Below, piece by piece: positions 33,771 to 43,444 of a stretch of 64,000 nt of DNA (its first letter is position 1; each line of letters opens with the position of its first letter). The stretch is from Spirochaetia bacterium (GTDB lineage: Bacteria > Spirochaetota > Leptospiria > Leptospirales > Leptonemataceae). The position numbers and the translations under genes were made by a program. The notes beneath the pieces were generated by a model. That model made no database searches. It saw nothing but the letters and a program-made list of their open reading frames with translations, and was not told the DNA's origin. The stretch covers positions 1 through 64,000 of the forward strand of contig JAIOPQ010000096.1 in NCBI GenBank assembly GCA_021413825.1, written 5' to 3'.

Positions 33771-34705
33771 GTTACCAGCTTGTAGTATTTACTGGGAATG
33801 CAAACATTCCTCTGGCAGAACAAATTTGCCAGCATTTGAGCATTCCCCTGGGCCGCGCTGTAGTTAAGAGCTTCTCTGATGGCGAAATTTCAGTTAAGCT
33901 TGATGAGAATGTACGTGGCCGCGATGTGTTTGTAATTCAGCCTATTTCTGCCCCGGCAAACGACCATTTGATGGAAGTTCTTCTCATGACCGATGCGCTC
34001 CGTCGCGCATCAGCTGATCGCATAACGTTAGTCATTCCTTATTACGGCTACGGCCGCCAGGATCGCAAAGCAGAGCCGCGTGTTCCAATCTCTGCGCGTG
34101 TAGTTGCTGATTTGATTGAATGCATGCTCCCGCATCGTTTGCTTACTATGGACTTGCATGCTGATCAGATTCAAGGATTCTTCAGGCTTCCTGTGGATCA
34201 TCTGTTTGCAGCACCTGCATTTGTTCAGTATCTACGCGGTAAGAATCTGGATCAGCCGGTTGTAGTTTCTCCGGATTCTGGTGGTGTGGAACGCGCACGG
34301 TTCCTGGCTCGCCAGATCAACGCCGGGCTTGCAATTATTGATAAACGCCGCCCGCGCGCGAACGTAGCTGAAGTAATGAACGTGATCGGTGAAGTAAAAG
34401 ATAGAACATGTATTCTGTATGATGATATGATCGATACAGCCGGAACCATTACCAAGGCTGCAGCAGCTCTCCGTGAGTATGGTGCCAAGAGTGTAATCTG
34501 CTGCGCGACACATGGCGTACTGTCAGGGCCGTCGATTGAAAGGCTACAAGAGTCCATTCTAGACGAAGTTGTAATTTCTAATTCGATTCGCCTGGATCCT
34601 GAAAAGAAAATCGACAAGATTACAGTGTTGTCCGTGGCCTCGCTCGTGGGTGAGGCTATCAGGCGTATTCACAATGAAGAGTCCGTGAGTTCTCTATTTC
34701 TATAA
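33767..34705 (+). CDS. prs: ribose-phosphate pyrophosphokinase
   Basis: A 312-residue PRPP synthetase converting ribose 5-phosphate and ATP to PRPP for nucleotide, His and Trp synthesis. Clear motifs: [24 protein letters not shown] near 34-57, [26 protein letters not shown] near 95-120, the His in [13 protein letters not shown] near 127-139, [16 protein letters not shown] near 190 and the PRPP-binding loop [12 protein letters not shown] near 214-225. The true start is the ATG at 33767, overlapping glmU; frame upstream is unrelated. Confidence 0.96.
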   Translation: MSYQLVVFTGNANIPLAEQICQHLSIPLGRAVVKSFSDGEISVKLDENVRGRDVFVIQPISAPANDHLMEVLLMTDALRRASADRITLVIPYYGYGRQDRKAEPRVPISARVVADLIECMLPHRLLTMDLHADQIQGFFRLPVDHLFAAPAFVQYLRGKNLDQPVVVSPDSGGVERARFLARQINAGLAIIDKRRPRANVAEVMNVIGEVKDRTCILYDDMIDTAGTITKAAAALREYGAKSVICCATHGVLSGPSIERLQESILDEVVISNSIRLDPEKKIDKITVLSVASLVGEAIRRIHNEESVSSLFL

Positions 34706-34733
34706 GAAAGCATTCATCTATAAGGAGATTGAT

Positions 34734-35411
34734 ATGGAAGCAAAGTTAGCAGTTAAAAGAAGACAGGAAACTGGAAAAAACGAAATGAATCGCCTGCGCG
34801 TAGCTGGCAACGTTCCAGGGAACGTTATCTATGAAGGAAATTCCATCATGATTGCGTTTGCCAAAGCAAGCATTCAAAAACTGGTGCAGTCCGGCTTACG
34901 CCAGAGCACAGTGATTGATATGGATATCGACGGGACCCAGCAAAGCAAGGTTATCGTAAAAGAAATGCAACGCCATCCTGTAAGTGGTGAAATCGTGCAT
35001 ATCGATTTCTACAGGCTTACTCCTGGTAAAAAACTCACGCTCAGCGTTCCTGTGCGCCCGCAGGGAACTGCAATTGGAATTAAGAACGGTGGAGCAATGG
35101 AGCAATTTTACGGAAGCGTTAAGATTCGCACTACTCCCGAGAATTTGAAAGAAACCATCGATGTAGACGTTACAAACCTTGACGTTGGTCAGGGTGTTCG
35201 CCTTTCCATGCTTCCAGTTCCAAAGGAATGGGAGATTCGCCTGGAAGGTGACCCGATGATTCTCAAATGTTCAAGGTCACGCATGACGGTTGAAGGACCA
35301 GAAGTTGCAGCAGCTGGAGCAGAGGGTGCGGCAGCTCCTGGAGCAGCAGCCGCTGCCCCTGCCGCAGCCGCAGCAAAAGCGCCGGCCAAGAAGACTACAG
35401 ATAAGAAGTAA
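34734..35411 (+). CDS. rplY: 50S ribosomal protein L25/Ctc, long form
   Basis: A 225-residue L25 of the Ctc (TL5) type that binds 5S rRNA. N-terminal L25 domain (about 1-90, with KRRQETGKNEMNRLRVAGNVPGNVIYEG and the basic HIDFYRL end) is followed by the C-terminal beta domain (about 95-180, LSVPVRPQGTAIGIKNGG). The last 35 residues are an Ala/Pro/Lys low-complexity tail. AAGGAG lies at good spacing before the ATG. It precedes pth, the usual partner in many bacteria. Confidence 0.95.
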   Translation: MEAKLAVKRRQETGKNEMNRLRVAGNVPGNVIYEGNSIMIAFAKASIQKLVQSGLRQSTVIDMDIDGTQQSKVIVKEMQRHPVSGEIVHIDFYRLTPGKKLTLSVPVRPQGTAIGIKNGGAMEQFYGSVKIRTTPENLKETIDVDVTNLDVGQGVRLSMLPVPKEWEIRLEGDPMILKCSRSRMTVEGPEVAAAGAEGAAAPGAAAAAPAAAAAKAPAKKTTDKK

Positions 35412-35444
35412 TAGAGCTAAGGAGCTGCTACTCCGGCGGATTGC

Positions 35445-36008
35445 ATGAAACTTATCATTGGTCTGGGGAATCCTGGTGAAAAATTCCAGAACCACCGATC
35501 CAACATTGGCTTCAAGATTCTCGATGTTCTTGCTAACAACAATAACATCGAGATTCGAACCAAGAAAAAGAAGTCGTTGATTGGACGCGGTGAGTTTGAA
35601 GGGGAGGAGATTGTACTCCTCAAACCCCAGACGTTTACCGATCTGGCCGGGGAAGCTGCGCTCTATATTGCGTCGTTCCTGAAGATCAAGCCACCAGATA
35701 TTGTAGTTATCATGGACGACTTCGGGTTACCACTGGGAAAACTCGTAGTTGAAAAAGGTGGGAATGATTATGCCCATCCAGCCATAAAGAATCTTTCTAT
35801 TGCCCTGAAATCCCCGGATTTCATTCGTCTGCGGGTTGGCATCCTGGGACGTAGCGCAGCCAAATTGACAAGGGATAAGTACGTTAGTTCAGAATTTGAA
35901 CCAATGGAGATTCTCCAGCTGATCAATATCATCAATGATGCAGAAGCAGCCGTGCGCTCCATTTCCAGCGGAGACATCGGGGAGGTCGTAGAGAAGTTTA
36001 AGCAATGA
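35445..36008 (+). CDS. pth: peptidyl-tRNA hydrolase homologue with replaced active-site residues
   Basis: A 187-residue Pth-fold protein in the standard place between rplY and ftsH. Fold markers hold: MKLIIGLGNPGEKFQNH at the N-terminus (Asn9 kept), LLKPQTF near 58-64, DDFGLPLG near 91-98. Yet the catalytic His of the TRHNxG motif (His20 in E. coli) reads Ser19 (HRSNIG), the MN(L)SG Asn (Asn68) reads Asp66 (FTDLAG), His92 reads Met90, and the GGHNG loop with Asn114 is replaced by NDYAHPAI. Asp93 is kept as Asp91. The frame is intact and normal in length. It may be inactive, use altered chemistry, or have a new role; another Pth would then be expected elsewhere. Confidence 0.85.
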   Translation: MKLIIGLGNPGEKFQNHRSNIGFKILDVLANNNNIEIRTKKKKSLIGRGEFEGEEIVLLKPQTFTDLAGEAALYIASFLKIKPPDIVVIMDDFGLPLGKLVVEKGGNDYAHPAIKNLSIALKSPDFIRLRVGILGRSAAKLTRDKYVSSEFEPMEILQLINIINDAEAAVRSISSGDIGEVVEKFKQ

Positions 36009-36053
36009 TTGACGCTCCTCTTTATAATGATTAATATGGAGCGGTAGGTATAC

Positions 36054-38063
36054 ATGAATAAGAATGCCCGTTATCTAATCTTCATCCTCTTTGGCGTAGC
36101 CGTCATACTGATGCTCATGGGAGGTCCAGCCAACGTATTCAAGAAGGACGAGCTCGAATCCCTCACATTCTCTCAATTTAAACAATTACTTACCCCGGAA
36201 GGAAAGACAACCGTTGGTCGGATATTCTCCAGAACGCCAGTTGAGAAGAACGAGGATACCTCGTTTATGCTTCGCATTTCCCCCAGGCGCATCACAGGTC
36301 GCTACCTTAAGCCAGGTGTAATCCTTGAAGCCAGTGACACCAGCACAGACCGCATCAAGAGCAAGACCATACCGTTCGAGGTGGAAGTCGCCCAGGGTGC
36401 AATGACAGAGAAGGTTCAGCAACTCCTGGATGAAAATGCAGTCGTTTACAAATTTGAAAATCCAGACGAGAGTAGTCTCTTTAACACTATCATTCAGATT
36501 CTTCCGTTTGTTTTGCTCATCGGGTTTCTCTGGATGTTCATGATGCGTCAGATTCAGGCAACTGGCAATCGCGCCATGTCGTTTGGAAAAAGTAAAGCAC
36601 GCCTTCTTCCAGAAGGAAAAAAGAAACTCACGTTTGGCGATGTTGCAGGATGCGACGAAGCCAAAATGGAACTTGTTGAAGTTGTTGAATTCCTAAAAGA
36701 TCCAAAGAAATTTCAATCCATTGGAGCTAAGATTCCTAAGGGCGTTCTGCTTGTTGGTCCTCCCGGCACAGGTAAGACTCTCCTTGCGCGTGCAGTAGCA
36801 GGTGAAGCGGGAGTTCCGTTTTTCTCAATCTCTGGTTCCGATTTCGTTGAGATGTTCGTAGGCGTTGGCGCATCGCGTGTGCGTGATCTATTCGAACAGG
36901 CCAAACGTCAGGCGCCATGCATAGTGTTCATCGATGAGATTGATGCTGTGGGCCGCCTGCGCGGTGCTGGGCTTGGCGGTGGACACGACGAACGCGAACA
37001 AACTCTCAACCAGATGCTCGTTGAGATGGATGGATTTGAAGAAAATGAAGGTATCATCGTGGTTGCCGCAACCAACAGACCGGACGTACTCGATCCGGCC
37101 CTGCTTCGTCCAGGTCGGTTCGATCGCCAGGTCGTTGTAGATATTCCCGATGTAAAAGGACGCGAAGCGATCCTGAAAATCCATGCGAAGAAAATTCCAC
37201 TTACCTCCGATGTATCATTGCAGAATATTGCGCGCGGAACTCCAGGCTTTACTGGGGCCGATCTTGCCAATCTAATCAATGAGGCTGCATTGCTCGCAGC
37301 GCGTCGTAACAAACGCCGCGTAACGCAGGAAGAACTCGAGGAAGCAAAAGACAAAGTCCTAATGGGACCAGAGCGTAAGTCGTTTATGATTACGCAGAAA
37401 GAAAAAGAAGTCATTGCATACCATGAAGGCGGACATGCGCTCCTTGGGACAATGCTCGCGTATGCTGAGCCGGTTCACAAGGTTACAATCATTCCGCGCG
37501 GTCGTGCCCTGGGCCTAACGCAGCAACTTCCGGAAGACGATAAACATATTCAACCAAGCAAGTACTGGCTGGATAGAATTTGTGTCTTGATGGGTGGTCT
37601 GCTTGCTGAAGAAATTATTTTTGAGGATCGCTCAACGGGCGCCTCAAACGATATTCAAGTAGCTACTAATATCGCAAGACGCATGGTCTGTGAATGGGGC
37701 ATGTCTGAGAAGATTGGAACCATTAACTATTCTTCCAATCATGACAGTGTATTTCTGGGACGTGAGATTCAGAACGCGCGCCAGTACAGCGATGAAACCG
37801 CAACCATCATTGATGAAGAAGTACACCGCATCATTGTAGAGCAAAAGGAAAAAGGGAAAGCCCTCATTCTGCAACATCGCGAGAAACTTGAACGCATTGC
37901 AAAAGCTCTGCTTTCACAGGAGAGCATTACAGGCGATGAACTGAGCGAAATGGTTGGCGAAGCTGCCTCAGAAAATCAAAAACGGTCTGCGCGCAGAAGC
38001 CGTGAAGATAGAGAAGGACGCGAAGGCGGCGGGATTACTCCAGAACCAGCTCCAGCAACCTGA
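36054..38063 (+). CDS. ftsH: ATP-dependent zinc metalloprotease FtsH
   Basis: A 669-residue inner-membrane AAA+ protease degrading misfolded membrane and regulatory proteins. Membrane helix 1 at about 7-23, periplasmic domain about 30-140, helix 2 about 143-165, AAA domain with Walker A GPPGTGKT (235-242), Walker [12 protein letters not shown] (about 290-300) and second-region-of-homology [21 protein letters not shown] (about 339-359), and the peptidase with HEGGH (457-461). The C-terminus is Arg/Glu-rich. Last gene of the housekeeping block; 45 bases after pth, with AGGTATAC weakly resembling a ribosome site. Confidence 0.96.
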   Translation: MNKNARYLIFILFGVAVILMLMGGPANVFKKDELESLTFSQFKQLLTPEGKTTVGRIFSRTPVEKNEDTSFMLRISPRRITGRYLKPGVILEASDTSTDRIKSKTIPFEVEVAQGAMTEKVQQLLDENAVVYKFENPDESSLFNTIIQILPFVLLIGFLWMFMMRQIQATGNRAMSFGKSKARLLPEGKKKLTFGDVAGCDEAKMELVEVVEFLKDPKKFQSIGAKIPKGVLLVGPPGTGKTLLARAVAGEAGVPFFSISGSDFVEMFVGVGASRVRDLFEQAKRQAPCIVFIDEIDAVGRLRGAGLGGGHDEREQTLNQMLVEMDGFEENEGIIVVAATNRPDVLDPALLRPGRFDRQVVVDIPDVKGREAILKIHAKKIPLTSDVSLQNIARGTPGFTGADLANLINEAALLAARRNKRRVTQEELEEAKDKVLMGPERKSFMITQKEKEVIAYHEGGHALLGTMLAYAEPVHKVTIIPRGRALGLTQQLPEDDKHIQPSKYWLDRICVLMGGLLAEEIIFEDRSTGASNDIQVATNIARRMVCEWGMSEKIGTINYSSNHDSVFLGREIQNARQYSDETATIIDEEVHRIIVEQKEKGKALILQHREKLERIAKALLSQESITGDELSEMVGEAASENQKRSARRSREDREGREGGGITPEPAPAT

Positions 38064-38070
38064 TCCACGC

Positions 38071-40017
38071 CTAAGATCTCAAACGGGCGGGTCCTTCGGG
38101 ACTCGCTTGTACGTCATCGTTTACATTAACGCGCTTAATTCCCAGAATCGTTATATCGTCCTGTAGCGGATTGCCGTTGCAAAATTCCATAACCCTGGAG
38201 TTCATCTGCTGCACGATTTCATCCATAGGCAGTGTTCGCGAAGCCTCAATGATGCCGCGCAGTCTCGATTCGCCGAACTCTTCGCCCTCAGGACTAAATT
38301 CTTCAAACGCACCATCCGTGAATAGAAGTAGGCTATCGCCCGGGTTAAAACAGACTTCCTGGTCTGTGACCCTGTAGTCGGCACGCGCTCCAAGAATTGG
38401 TCCCGTACGATGCAGGTCGATTAGCCCCTGTGCGTTTAGCAAAAATTGGCTGCAATGTCCGCCCGATGCATAGCGAACCAGGTTCTCTGCAGCATCGATG
38501 TCGATTACAATGGCCGTAAAAAAACTTTGCAGTGCCCTGTACTTCTGGAAGTAGCGCTCGTTTAATAATCCAAGTAGTTCAGAAGGTGAGTTTGCTTCCC
38601 GTTTGAGTTGATCGAATTCTCCCTTAGCCGCAATCGTTGCAAGCGCTGCAGTCACTCCATGTCCGGTAACGTCTGCCAGGAAGACGCGCAGAACTCCAGA
38701 ATCTGCTGCAAATACGTCGAACACATCACCGCTTACGTCACTCAAGGCCCTGGATTCTACAAGAATACTGAAGCCAGGCGGCGCCGAAAAGGTTCGCGGT
38801 ATAAGGTTCCGTTGCAATTTTCCGGCTGCGCGAATGTCTGATTTTATTTCTGCCAGAAGCCTTTCAGCCTGCGATTTTAATCGAACCGTGGTTTCAAATA
38901 GTACGGATGTATTTAGAGCGCCGCCAATCTGCTCTGCAATCACAGTCAAGGAATCGAGCTCTCGAATTGAAAGGTCCATGGGCTGCCTTACGTTGTTGAA
39001 TGATAGTATCCCAATCACTTCATCGCGGACTATCAAGGGCACCAGCAAGTAGGATCGAATAGGTAACGCGTCTAGTAGCCTGCCCTCTATCTGGTTTGCT
39101 CTGCCTCGATCAATGTCCTTTCTGAATGTCAATTTCTTCTTTCTGTATGTTCTATTAAATGCTCCACTTTCGTTACCCAGCGGGATTCGCGTTTGCCTGA
39201 GGGTTGCAATCGAGTCTGCCGATAAGTTGCGCTCCGCTGCCTTGCTAAATTCATACAGATAGAGATCGTTTCTCTCTGGATCCACGAGCCTCAGCCAGCA
39301 GTATTCGATCTTGAAATTCTCACTTACGTAATCAAACAGATGTTGGACGATTTGCCTGGTTTCAACCGATTCGTTGATGCGCCGCGCAGCTCTGGAAATT
39401 TGTTCCAGATCTTGTCTGGCACGCTGCGCCTTTTCTTTCTCGCGATTTAACTGGACGGTTGTTTGATACCAGGCTTGCCTGATTCGATCCATGAACGCAG
39501 AAAATACAAGTACTCCAAGGAATAGTGAGGGAAGAACAAAGCGATCGTGCATGCCAATCGCCTGAATCCCAGCACCCGAGGCATATGCGGACAGGATCAG
39601 TGCAAGCAGAGAAAGGCCAAGTACGAGCATACTGGTCTGGAATCGCACCGGAATCATTAGCCATCCCACGAGGGCTATGTAGAAGCCACTCAGGTATTGT
39701 GCATGAATTCCAGAAAGGCCAACAATGGCACCGGTTGCGATTTCAAAATATCCAACGATGATTTGTAAAGCCCATCGTTCCTTGCCCGCGAAATCCGGGA
39801 GGAAACGGACCAACAATCCACATATTCCTAGAATCGAAAGGACACCCCTTAGAATTGGCATTAGCGTATTGCCAGGGAACATTGAGAAATCAGCGTACAT
39901 GAACGGAAGCCAGCTGAATGTGAGGACAAGGCTGGCAGGGAATAATAGTAACTTACACAATCGATTGAGTTCGTCCTGATAGGTGGCCTGGGCACGGATA
40001 CGAAGTGGCGAAGCCAT
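38071..40017 (-). CDS. membrane GAF-SpoIIE/PP2C phosphatase
   Basis: A 648-residue protein. The N-terminal third (about 22-180) has about six membrane helices, then a coiled linker (about 180-215), a GAF domain (about 215-370, with YCWLRLVDPERNDLYLYEF and YLLVPLIVRDEVIGILSFNN) and a C-terminal SpoIIE-type PP2C (about 410-630, VFLADVTGHGVTAALATIAAKGEF, PGDSLLLFTDGAFEEF, LQDDITILGI). It would dephosphorylate a STAS-type antagonist protein in a partner-switching pathway; no STAS or RsbW gene lies next to it. Convergent with ftsH, seven bases apart. Confidence 0.9.
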   Translation of the reverse strand: MASPLRIRAQATYQDELNRLCKLLLFPASLVLTFSWLPFMYADFSMFPGNTLMPILRGVLSILGICGLLVRFLPDFAGKERWALQIIVGYFEIATGAIVGLSGIHAQYLSGFYIALVGWLMIPVRFQTSMLVLGLSLLALILSAYASGAGIQAIGMHDRFVLPSLFLGVLVFSAFMDRIRQAWYQTTVQLNREKEKAQRARQDLEQISRAARRINESVETRQIVQHLFDYVSENFKIEYCWLRLVDPERNDLYLYEFSKAAERNLSADSIATLRQTRIPLGNESGAFNRTYRKKKLTFRKDIDRGRANQIEGRLLDALPIRSYLLVPLIVRDEVIGILSFNNVRQPMDLSIRELDSLTVIAEQIGGALNTSVLFETTVRLKSQAERLLAEIKSDIRAAGKLQRNLIPRTFSAPPGFSILVESRALSDVSGDVFDVFAADSGVLRVFLADVTGHGVTAALATIAAKGEFDQLKREANSPSELLGLLNERYFQKYRALQSFFTAIVIDIDAAENLVRYASGGHCSQFLLNAQGLIDLHRTGPILGARADYRVTDQEVCFNPGDSLLLFTDGAFEEFSPEGEEFGESRLRGIIEASRTLPMDEIVQQMNSRVMEFCNGNPLQDDITILGIKRVNVNDDVQASPEGPARLRS

Positions 40018-40139
40018 TCTGCATTTCTTGCATTTTGCCTGGGCGTCTCAATTCATTTTTGTTGTTCGATTGACCTGAAATCGATCTCATTAATCGTACG
40101 TGCTGGTGACCGAACCGGGCACGCGCCGATAATCACAGC

Positions 40140-41696
40140 ATGGATGAGGATTTAGTAAAACTACTGTCCAATCCTTTTGAAGAGGAGAAGCTACAGTCCA
40201 GAGCCCTCCTGTCCGGTCGCGCCGCTGATCTTGAGGATGGCACAGAATCTCATGACTCGCTTCGCGATATGCGGATGTTTCGCGGTCAGCCGGAGACGGC
40301 GCTCTATGCCCATCGGAGCGCCGCTGAGACTGCAATGGATAGGCTGTTCTCGCCCGGACTTTCACCAGCAGCTCAACAGGCTCTTTCTGCATACCGTGCG
40401 CGGCTCGGTGCTCATTTTTCTTCTATACTGAAGAATTTCAAAGTCTATGTTGAAACGTGTTCGGAAGAAATTCTGCAGAAAGAAGTTAAACGACTGGAGC
40501 GTCGTTATTTTGATCAGGGTGCGAATGAAAAGCAACTCAACTTCCTAAAACTCAAACGCATTTTCGAAAAACTAAAAACATTCCAGGAGTTATGCCGTAC
40601 AGACTGGCGTGAGATCTTCAAGATTGTAGATACGTTAACGGTGATTGAAGACACTCGCACCATGGCACGGTCAATTGAAAAGGATATTCTACGCGGCATA
40701 CCTGTGCTGATGCGTCGTACGGATCATTTCCTGGAATCAATGAACGCCTACATGGGTGGCGGGGAAGAGAATCGCGATCCAGTAACGGGAACGTACAGAC
40801 TCACCGTTAATTGGCGACCGGAATTGCTTTATACGATCGGTCACATGATGGGCGATGAGATTGCAGCAGACGATCTGCCTGCAGCAGAGGCAGAAGTTCC
40901 TGCTGAATCCGCAGAGGAATCGTTTAGCGGATCGATTGCACGAAATATTGTAATTGATACTCGCGAGAAAATTCTAAACAAATCCTCCCTCTTTTCTGCG
41001 CTGCTACTTGGCTCGCGCGATTGGAATCGAACTCCGGCTTACAGCATGGAAGTCCCGGTCAGACATTATGAGGAGTGTCTGGAAAATTTCAAACAGTCGT
41101 TTATTGTCCATCTCGAACCATCTACGATTCCGGCGAACGCCACCACAAGTCAGGTAGCGGCGCGCCTGAGATCTGGTTCAGGCGAAAGTGTGCTGACAGA
41201 CTACGTAAAGCTCACATTCGATTTCCTCGAAGCCATCGCGCAGGATATTGTTAAGACTGATTTTCCGGGTCTTGACAAACCCACCGTTTTTCTTTATCAT
41301 TGTGGGCCCATTGCGTTTTACAACATTTTGCTTTTGACTCTAAAGAACAAACAGCTGGGAGAAATTCAATACCTGGATCGAGCCGGGAACGCAATCCGAG
41401 AGTATCCACATGAGATTCTAAAAAAGCTGCTGATCGATTGGTGGGGCGCGCGATTTTCAACGCTGGGTTCTGAAGATATTGATTCTTATATCAGCTACTC
41501 ACGCGGGCTTGAAATCATTAAGAAAGATTATCGCATTGCGTATAATCTTGGTGTTGCAATGCGAAAAAAGGAACAACCGCATGGAACGTATTCGGGGCTC
41601 GGCCGGTGGATGAAAGAAAACCGAGCGCGGATTTTTGGAATTCGCAAAATGGAAATTTTCAGACGATTCATCCCAGGAATCTTTCTCAACTTTTGA
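40140..41696 (+). CDS. large hypothetical cytoplasmic protein
   Basis: A 518-residue protein with no signal peptide and no membrane helix. I do not recognise a family. It is mostly helical, with a charged coiled region at about 95-150 (EEILQKEVKRLERRYFDQGANEKQLNFLKLKRIFEKLKTF), an acidic Ala/Glu linker at about 240-265, and a C-terminal helical part ending RKMEIFRRFIPGIFLNF. Long conserved-looking hypotheticals of this build are found in spirochaetes. A 120-base gap separates it from the divergent phosphatase gene. Function unknown. Confidence 0.65.
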   Translation: MDEDLVKLLSNPFEEEKLQSRALLSGRAADLEDGTESHDSLRDMRMFRGQPETALYAHRSAAETAMDRLFSPGLSPAAQQALSAYRARLGAHFSSILKNFKVYVETCSEEILQKEVKRLERRYFDQGANEKQLNFLKLKRIFEKLKTFQELCRTDWREIFKIVDTLTVIEDTRTMARSIEKDILRGIPVLMRRTDHFLESMNAYMGGGEENRDPVTGTYRLTVNWRPELLYTIGHMMGDEIAADDLPAAEAEVPAESAEESFSGSIARNIVIDTREKILNKSSLFSALLLGSRDWNRTPAYSMEVPVRHYEECLENFKQSFIVHLEPSTIPANATTSQVAARLRSGSGESVLTDYVKLTFDFLEAIAQDIVKTDFPGLDKPTVFLYHCGPIAFYNILLLTLKNKQLGEIQYLDRAGNAIREYPHEILKKLLIDWWGARFSTLGSEDIDSYISYSRGLEIIKKDYRIAYNLGVAMRKKEQPHGTYSGLGRWMKENRARIFGIRKMEIFRRFIPGIFLNF

Positions 41697-41757
41697 ACGC
41701 GTAAGCTGGATTGATTTTTGATTGCGACAGGCTGTCATTTTGTGACTATTGGCAGAT

Positions 41758-42912
41758 ATGAAAACCCTGGAACGCAGACTTCCGTTTACTAAAGAGCACA
41801 ACGAATATCGAGAAATGGCCGCAGGCTTCTTTGACAAAGAAGTGGCACCCTATCACGAAAAATGGGAAGAGGATGGAATTGTTCCGCGCGAGGTCTGGGC
41901 TAAAGCCGGTAAGCTAGGCTTGATCTGCCCCAATTTTCCGGAGCAGTATGGTGGCGCTGGGGTTGATTTCCTCTACAATCTAATTGTAATTGAAGAGGCT
42001 GCGCGCGTTGGAGCTAGCGGGTTCTTTGTAAGTTTGCATGCGGACGTGATTGCTCCTTATGTTTTGCATCATGCTTCCGACGAGCAGAAGGATCGGTGGT
42101 TACCCGGCATCATAGACGGAACTAAAATTCTAGCAATTGCAATGACTGAACCGGGAGCTGGATCGGATCTTGCCGGTATTCAGGCCACAGCGATTGATCA
42201 GGGTGATCATTATCTTGTGAATGGATCCAAGACATTTATCTCCAACGGGTATCTTTCAGATTTGATTATTACAGTGGCCAAAACTGATCCCGGAAAGGCG
42301 ATTAACGGTATTTCTCTCTTGATGGTTGAACGCGGAATGGAAGGATTCGAGCGCGGCAAGCGTTTGAAAAAGATAGGACTACATGCGCAGGATACATCTG
42401 AACTATTCTATCACGACGTAAAGGTTCCAAAGAATAACGTGTTGGGTAAGAAGGGATACGGATTCCGCTATCTGATGTCTGAGCTCGCAACTGAAAGGCT
42501 GGTTTTGTCTGCGTCAAATATGCGTGGCGCTGAAGCCGCGCTTGAAGCTACAATTCAGTATGTTAAGACGCGTAAGGCTTTTGGTAAATCCATTGGTCAA
42601 TTCCAGAATACTCAGTTTCGTCTGGCTGATCTGGCCACAGAGATCGCAGCGGCGCGTGCGTTCCTGGATAACGTGATTCTTGCATTCATGAACGGCCAGA
42701 AGGTTGTGGTTGAAGCGTCCCAGGCCAAGCTGCTTTGCTCAGAATTGCTCAAACGAACCGTGGACACCTGTTTGCAGTTTTTTGGCGGTTACGGCTATAT
42801 GACTGAGTATCCAATTGCCCGCGCATTCCTTGATGCTCGCGTTCAAACAATTTACGCCGGAACATCAGAAATCATGCGCGAGATTATTGCGTCTAAAGGC
42901 CTTGGTCTCTGA
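41758..42912 (+). CDS. acyl-CoA dehydrogenase
   Basis: A 384-residue FAD flavoprotein oxidising acyl-CoA to 2-enoyl-CoA. N-terminal helical domain with PYHEKWEEDGIVPREVWAKAGKLGL (about 28-52), FAD-binding ITMTEPGAGSDLAG (about 125), GSKTFISNG near 157, and C-terminal YVKTRKAFGKSIGQFQNTQF and QFFGGYGYMTEYP motifs are intact. The catalytic Glu is not in the late YxGT motif (YAGTSEI here) but, as in long-chain and isovaleryl-CoA dehydrogenases, is probably the Glu in SELATERLVLS. ATG at 41758 preferred to TTG at 41749. Its stop abuts the tadA frame. Confidence 0.93.
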   Translation: MKTLERRLPFTKEHNEYREMAAGFFDKEVAPYHEKWEEDGIVPREVWAKAGKLGLICPNFPEQYGGAGVDFLYNLIVIEEAARVGASGFFVSLHADVIAPYVLHHASDEQKDRWLPGIIDGTKILAIAMTEPGAGSDLAGIQATAIDQGDHYLVNGSKTFISNGYLSDLIITVAKTDPGKAINGISLLMVERGMEGFERGKRLKKIGLHAQDTSELFYHDVKVPKNNVLGKKGYGFRYLMSELATERLVLSASNMRGAEAALEATIQYVKTRKAFGKSIGQFQNTQFRLADLATEIAAARAFLDNVILAFMNGQKVVVEASQAKLLCSELLKRTVDTCLQFFGGYGYMTEYPIARAFLDARVQTIYAGTSEIMREIIASKGLGL

Positions 42913-42947
42913 CAGAAATCCTTCCGCCTGATCATGTTTGCCAGGAA

Positions 42948-43409
42948 GTGCTGGCGCTTGCAGAAACCGCGGCACTGTCCGGCGAAGTCCCTGTAGGAGC
43001 CGTTGTTTGCAATGGAGCCTGGGAAATCCTGGGACGCGGCGCAAACGAGATTTTAAAGCGAAACGATCCCACAGCGCACGCCGAGCTACTTGCGATCCGC
43101 GCGGCCGCTGAGTTTCAGAAATCTGAGCGTCTGAGCGACTGCGTTCTTGTAAGCTCCCTTGAGCCATGCACTCTATGTTCAGGGGCTGCTGTATTTGCGC
43201 GCGTAAAAGCAGTATTCTATTTTGCGCCGGTGTTTACCGGAGTTGGGATGGTTCGGCTATTTGACGTGTTTTCTGAATCGTTCAATCACAGGCCGCCAAT
43301 CATCCAGGTGACATCTTTCTCGGAGCGAGCCTCACGGTTACTAAAGGATTTCTTTGCTAAAAAACGCAGGGGTGATTCTAAGGAATTAACCACAGATGAA
43401 CTCGTGTAG
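42948..43409 (+). CDS. tadA: tRNA-specific adenosine deaminase TadA
   Basis: Zinc deaminase converting A34 to inosine in tRNA-Arg(ACG). Motifs: SGEVPVGAVV, TAHAELLAI (His and catalytic Glu), LEPCTLCSGA (zinc Cys pair) and the RVKAVFYFA sequence. With GTG at 42948 the protein is 153 residues, but the family's first helix extends upstream in frame (HVCQEVLALAETAA), where only CTG at 42909 (overlapping the preceding stop as CTGA) or ATC codons could start. The true start may therefore be non-canonical. The C-terminus is longer than usual, with a basic tail (AKKRRGDSKE). Confidence 0.9.
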   Translation: MLALAETAALSGEVPVGAVVCNGAWEILGRGANEILKRNDPTAHAELLAIRAAAEFQKSERLSDCVLVSSLEPCTLCSGAAVFARVKAVFYFAPVFTGVGMVRLFDVFSESFNHRPPIIQVTSFSERASRLLKDFFAKKRRGDSKELTTDELV

Positions 43410-43444
43410 AAAAGACGCAAACCGGAACGCCTTGTAATGGATGG

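Noticed and set aside
38089-38104. GGGTCC-TTCG-GGACTC hairpin at the ftsH/phosphatase convergence
   Set aside because: Short stem with a G-T pair, inside the phosphatase coding end, and no T-run on either strand; not called a terminator.
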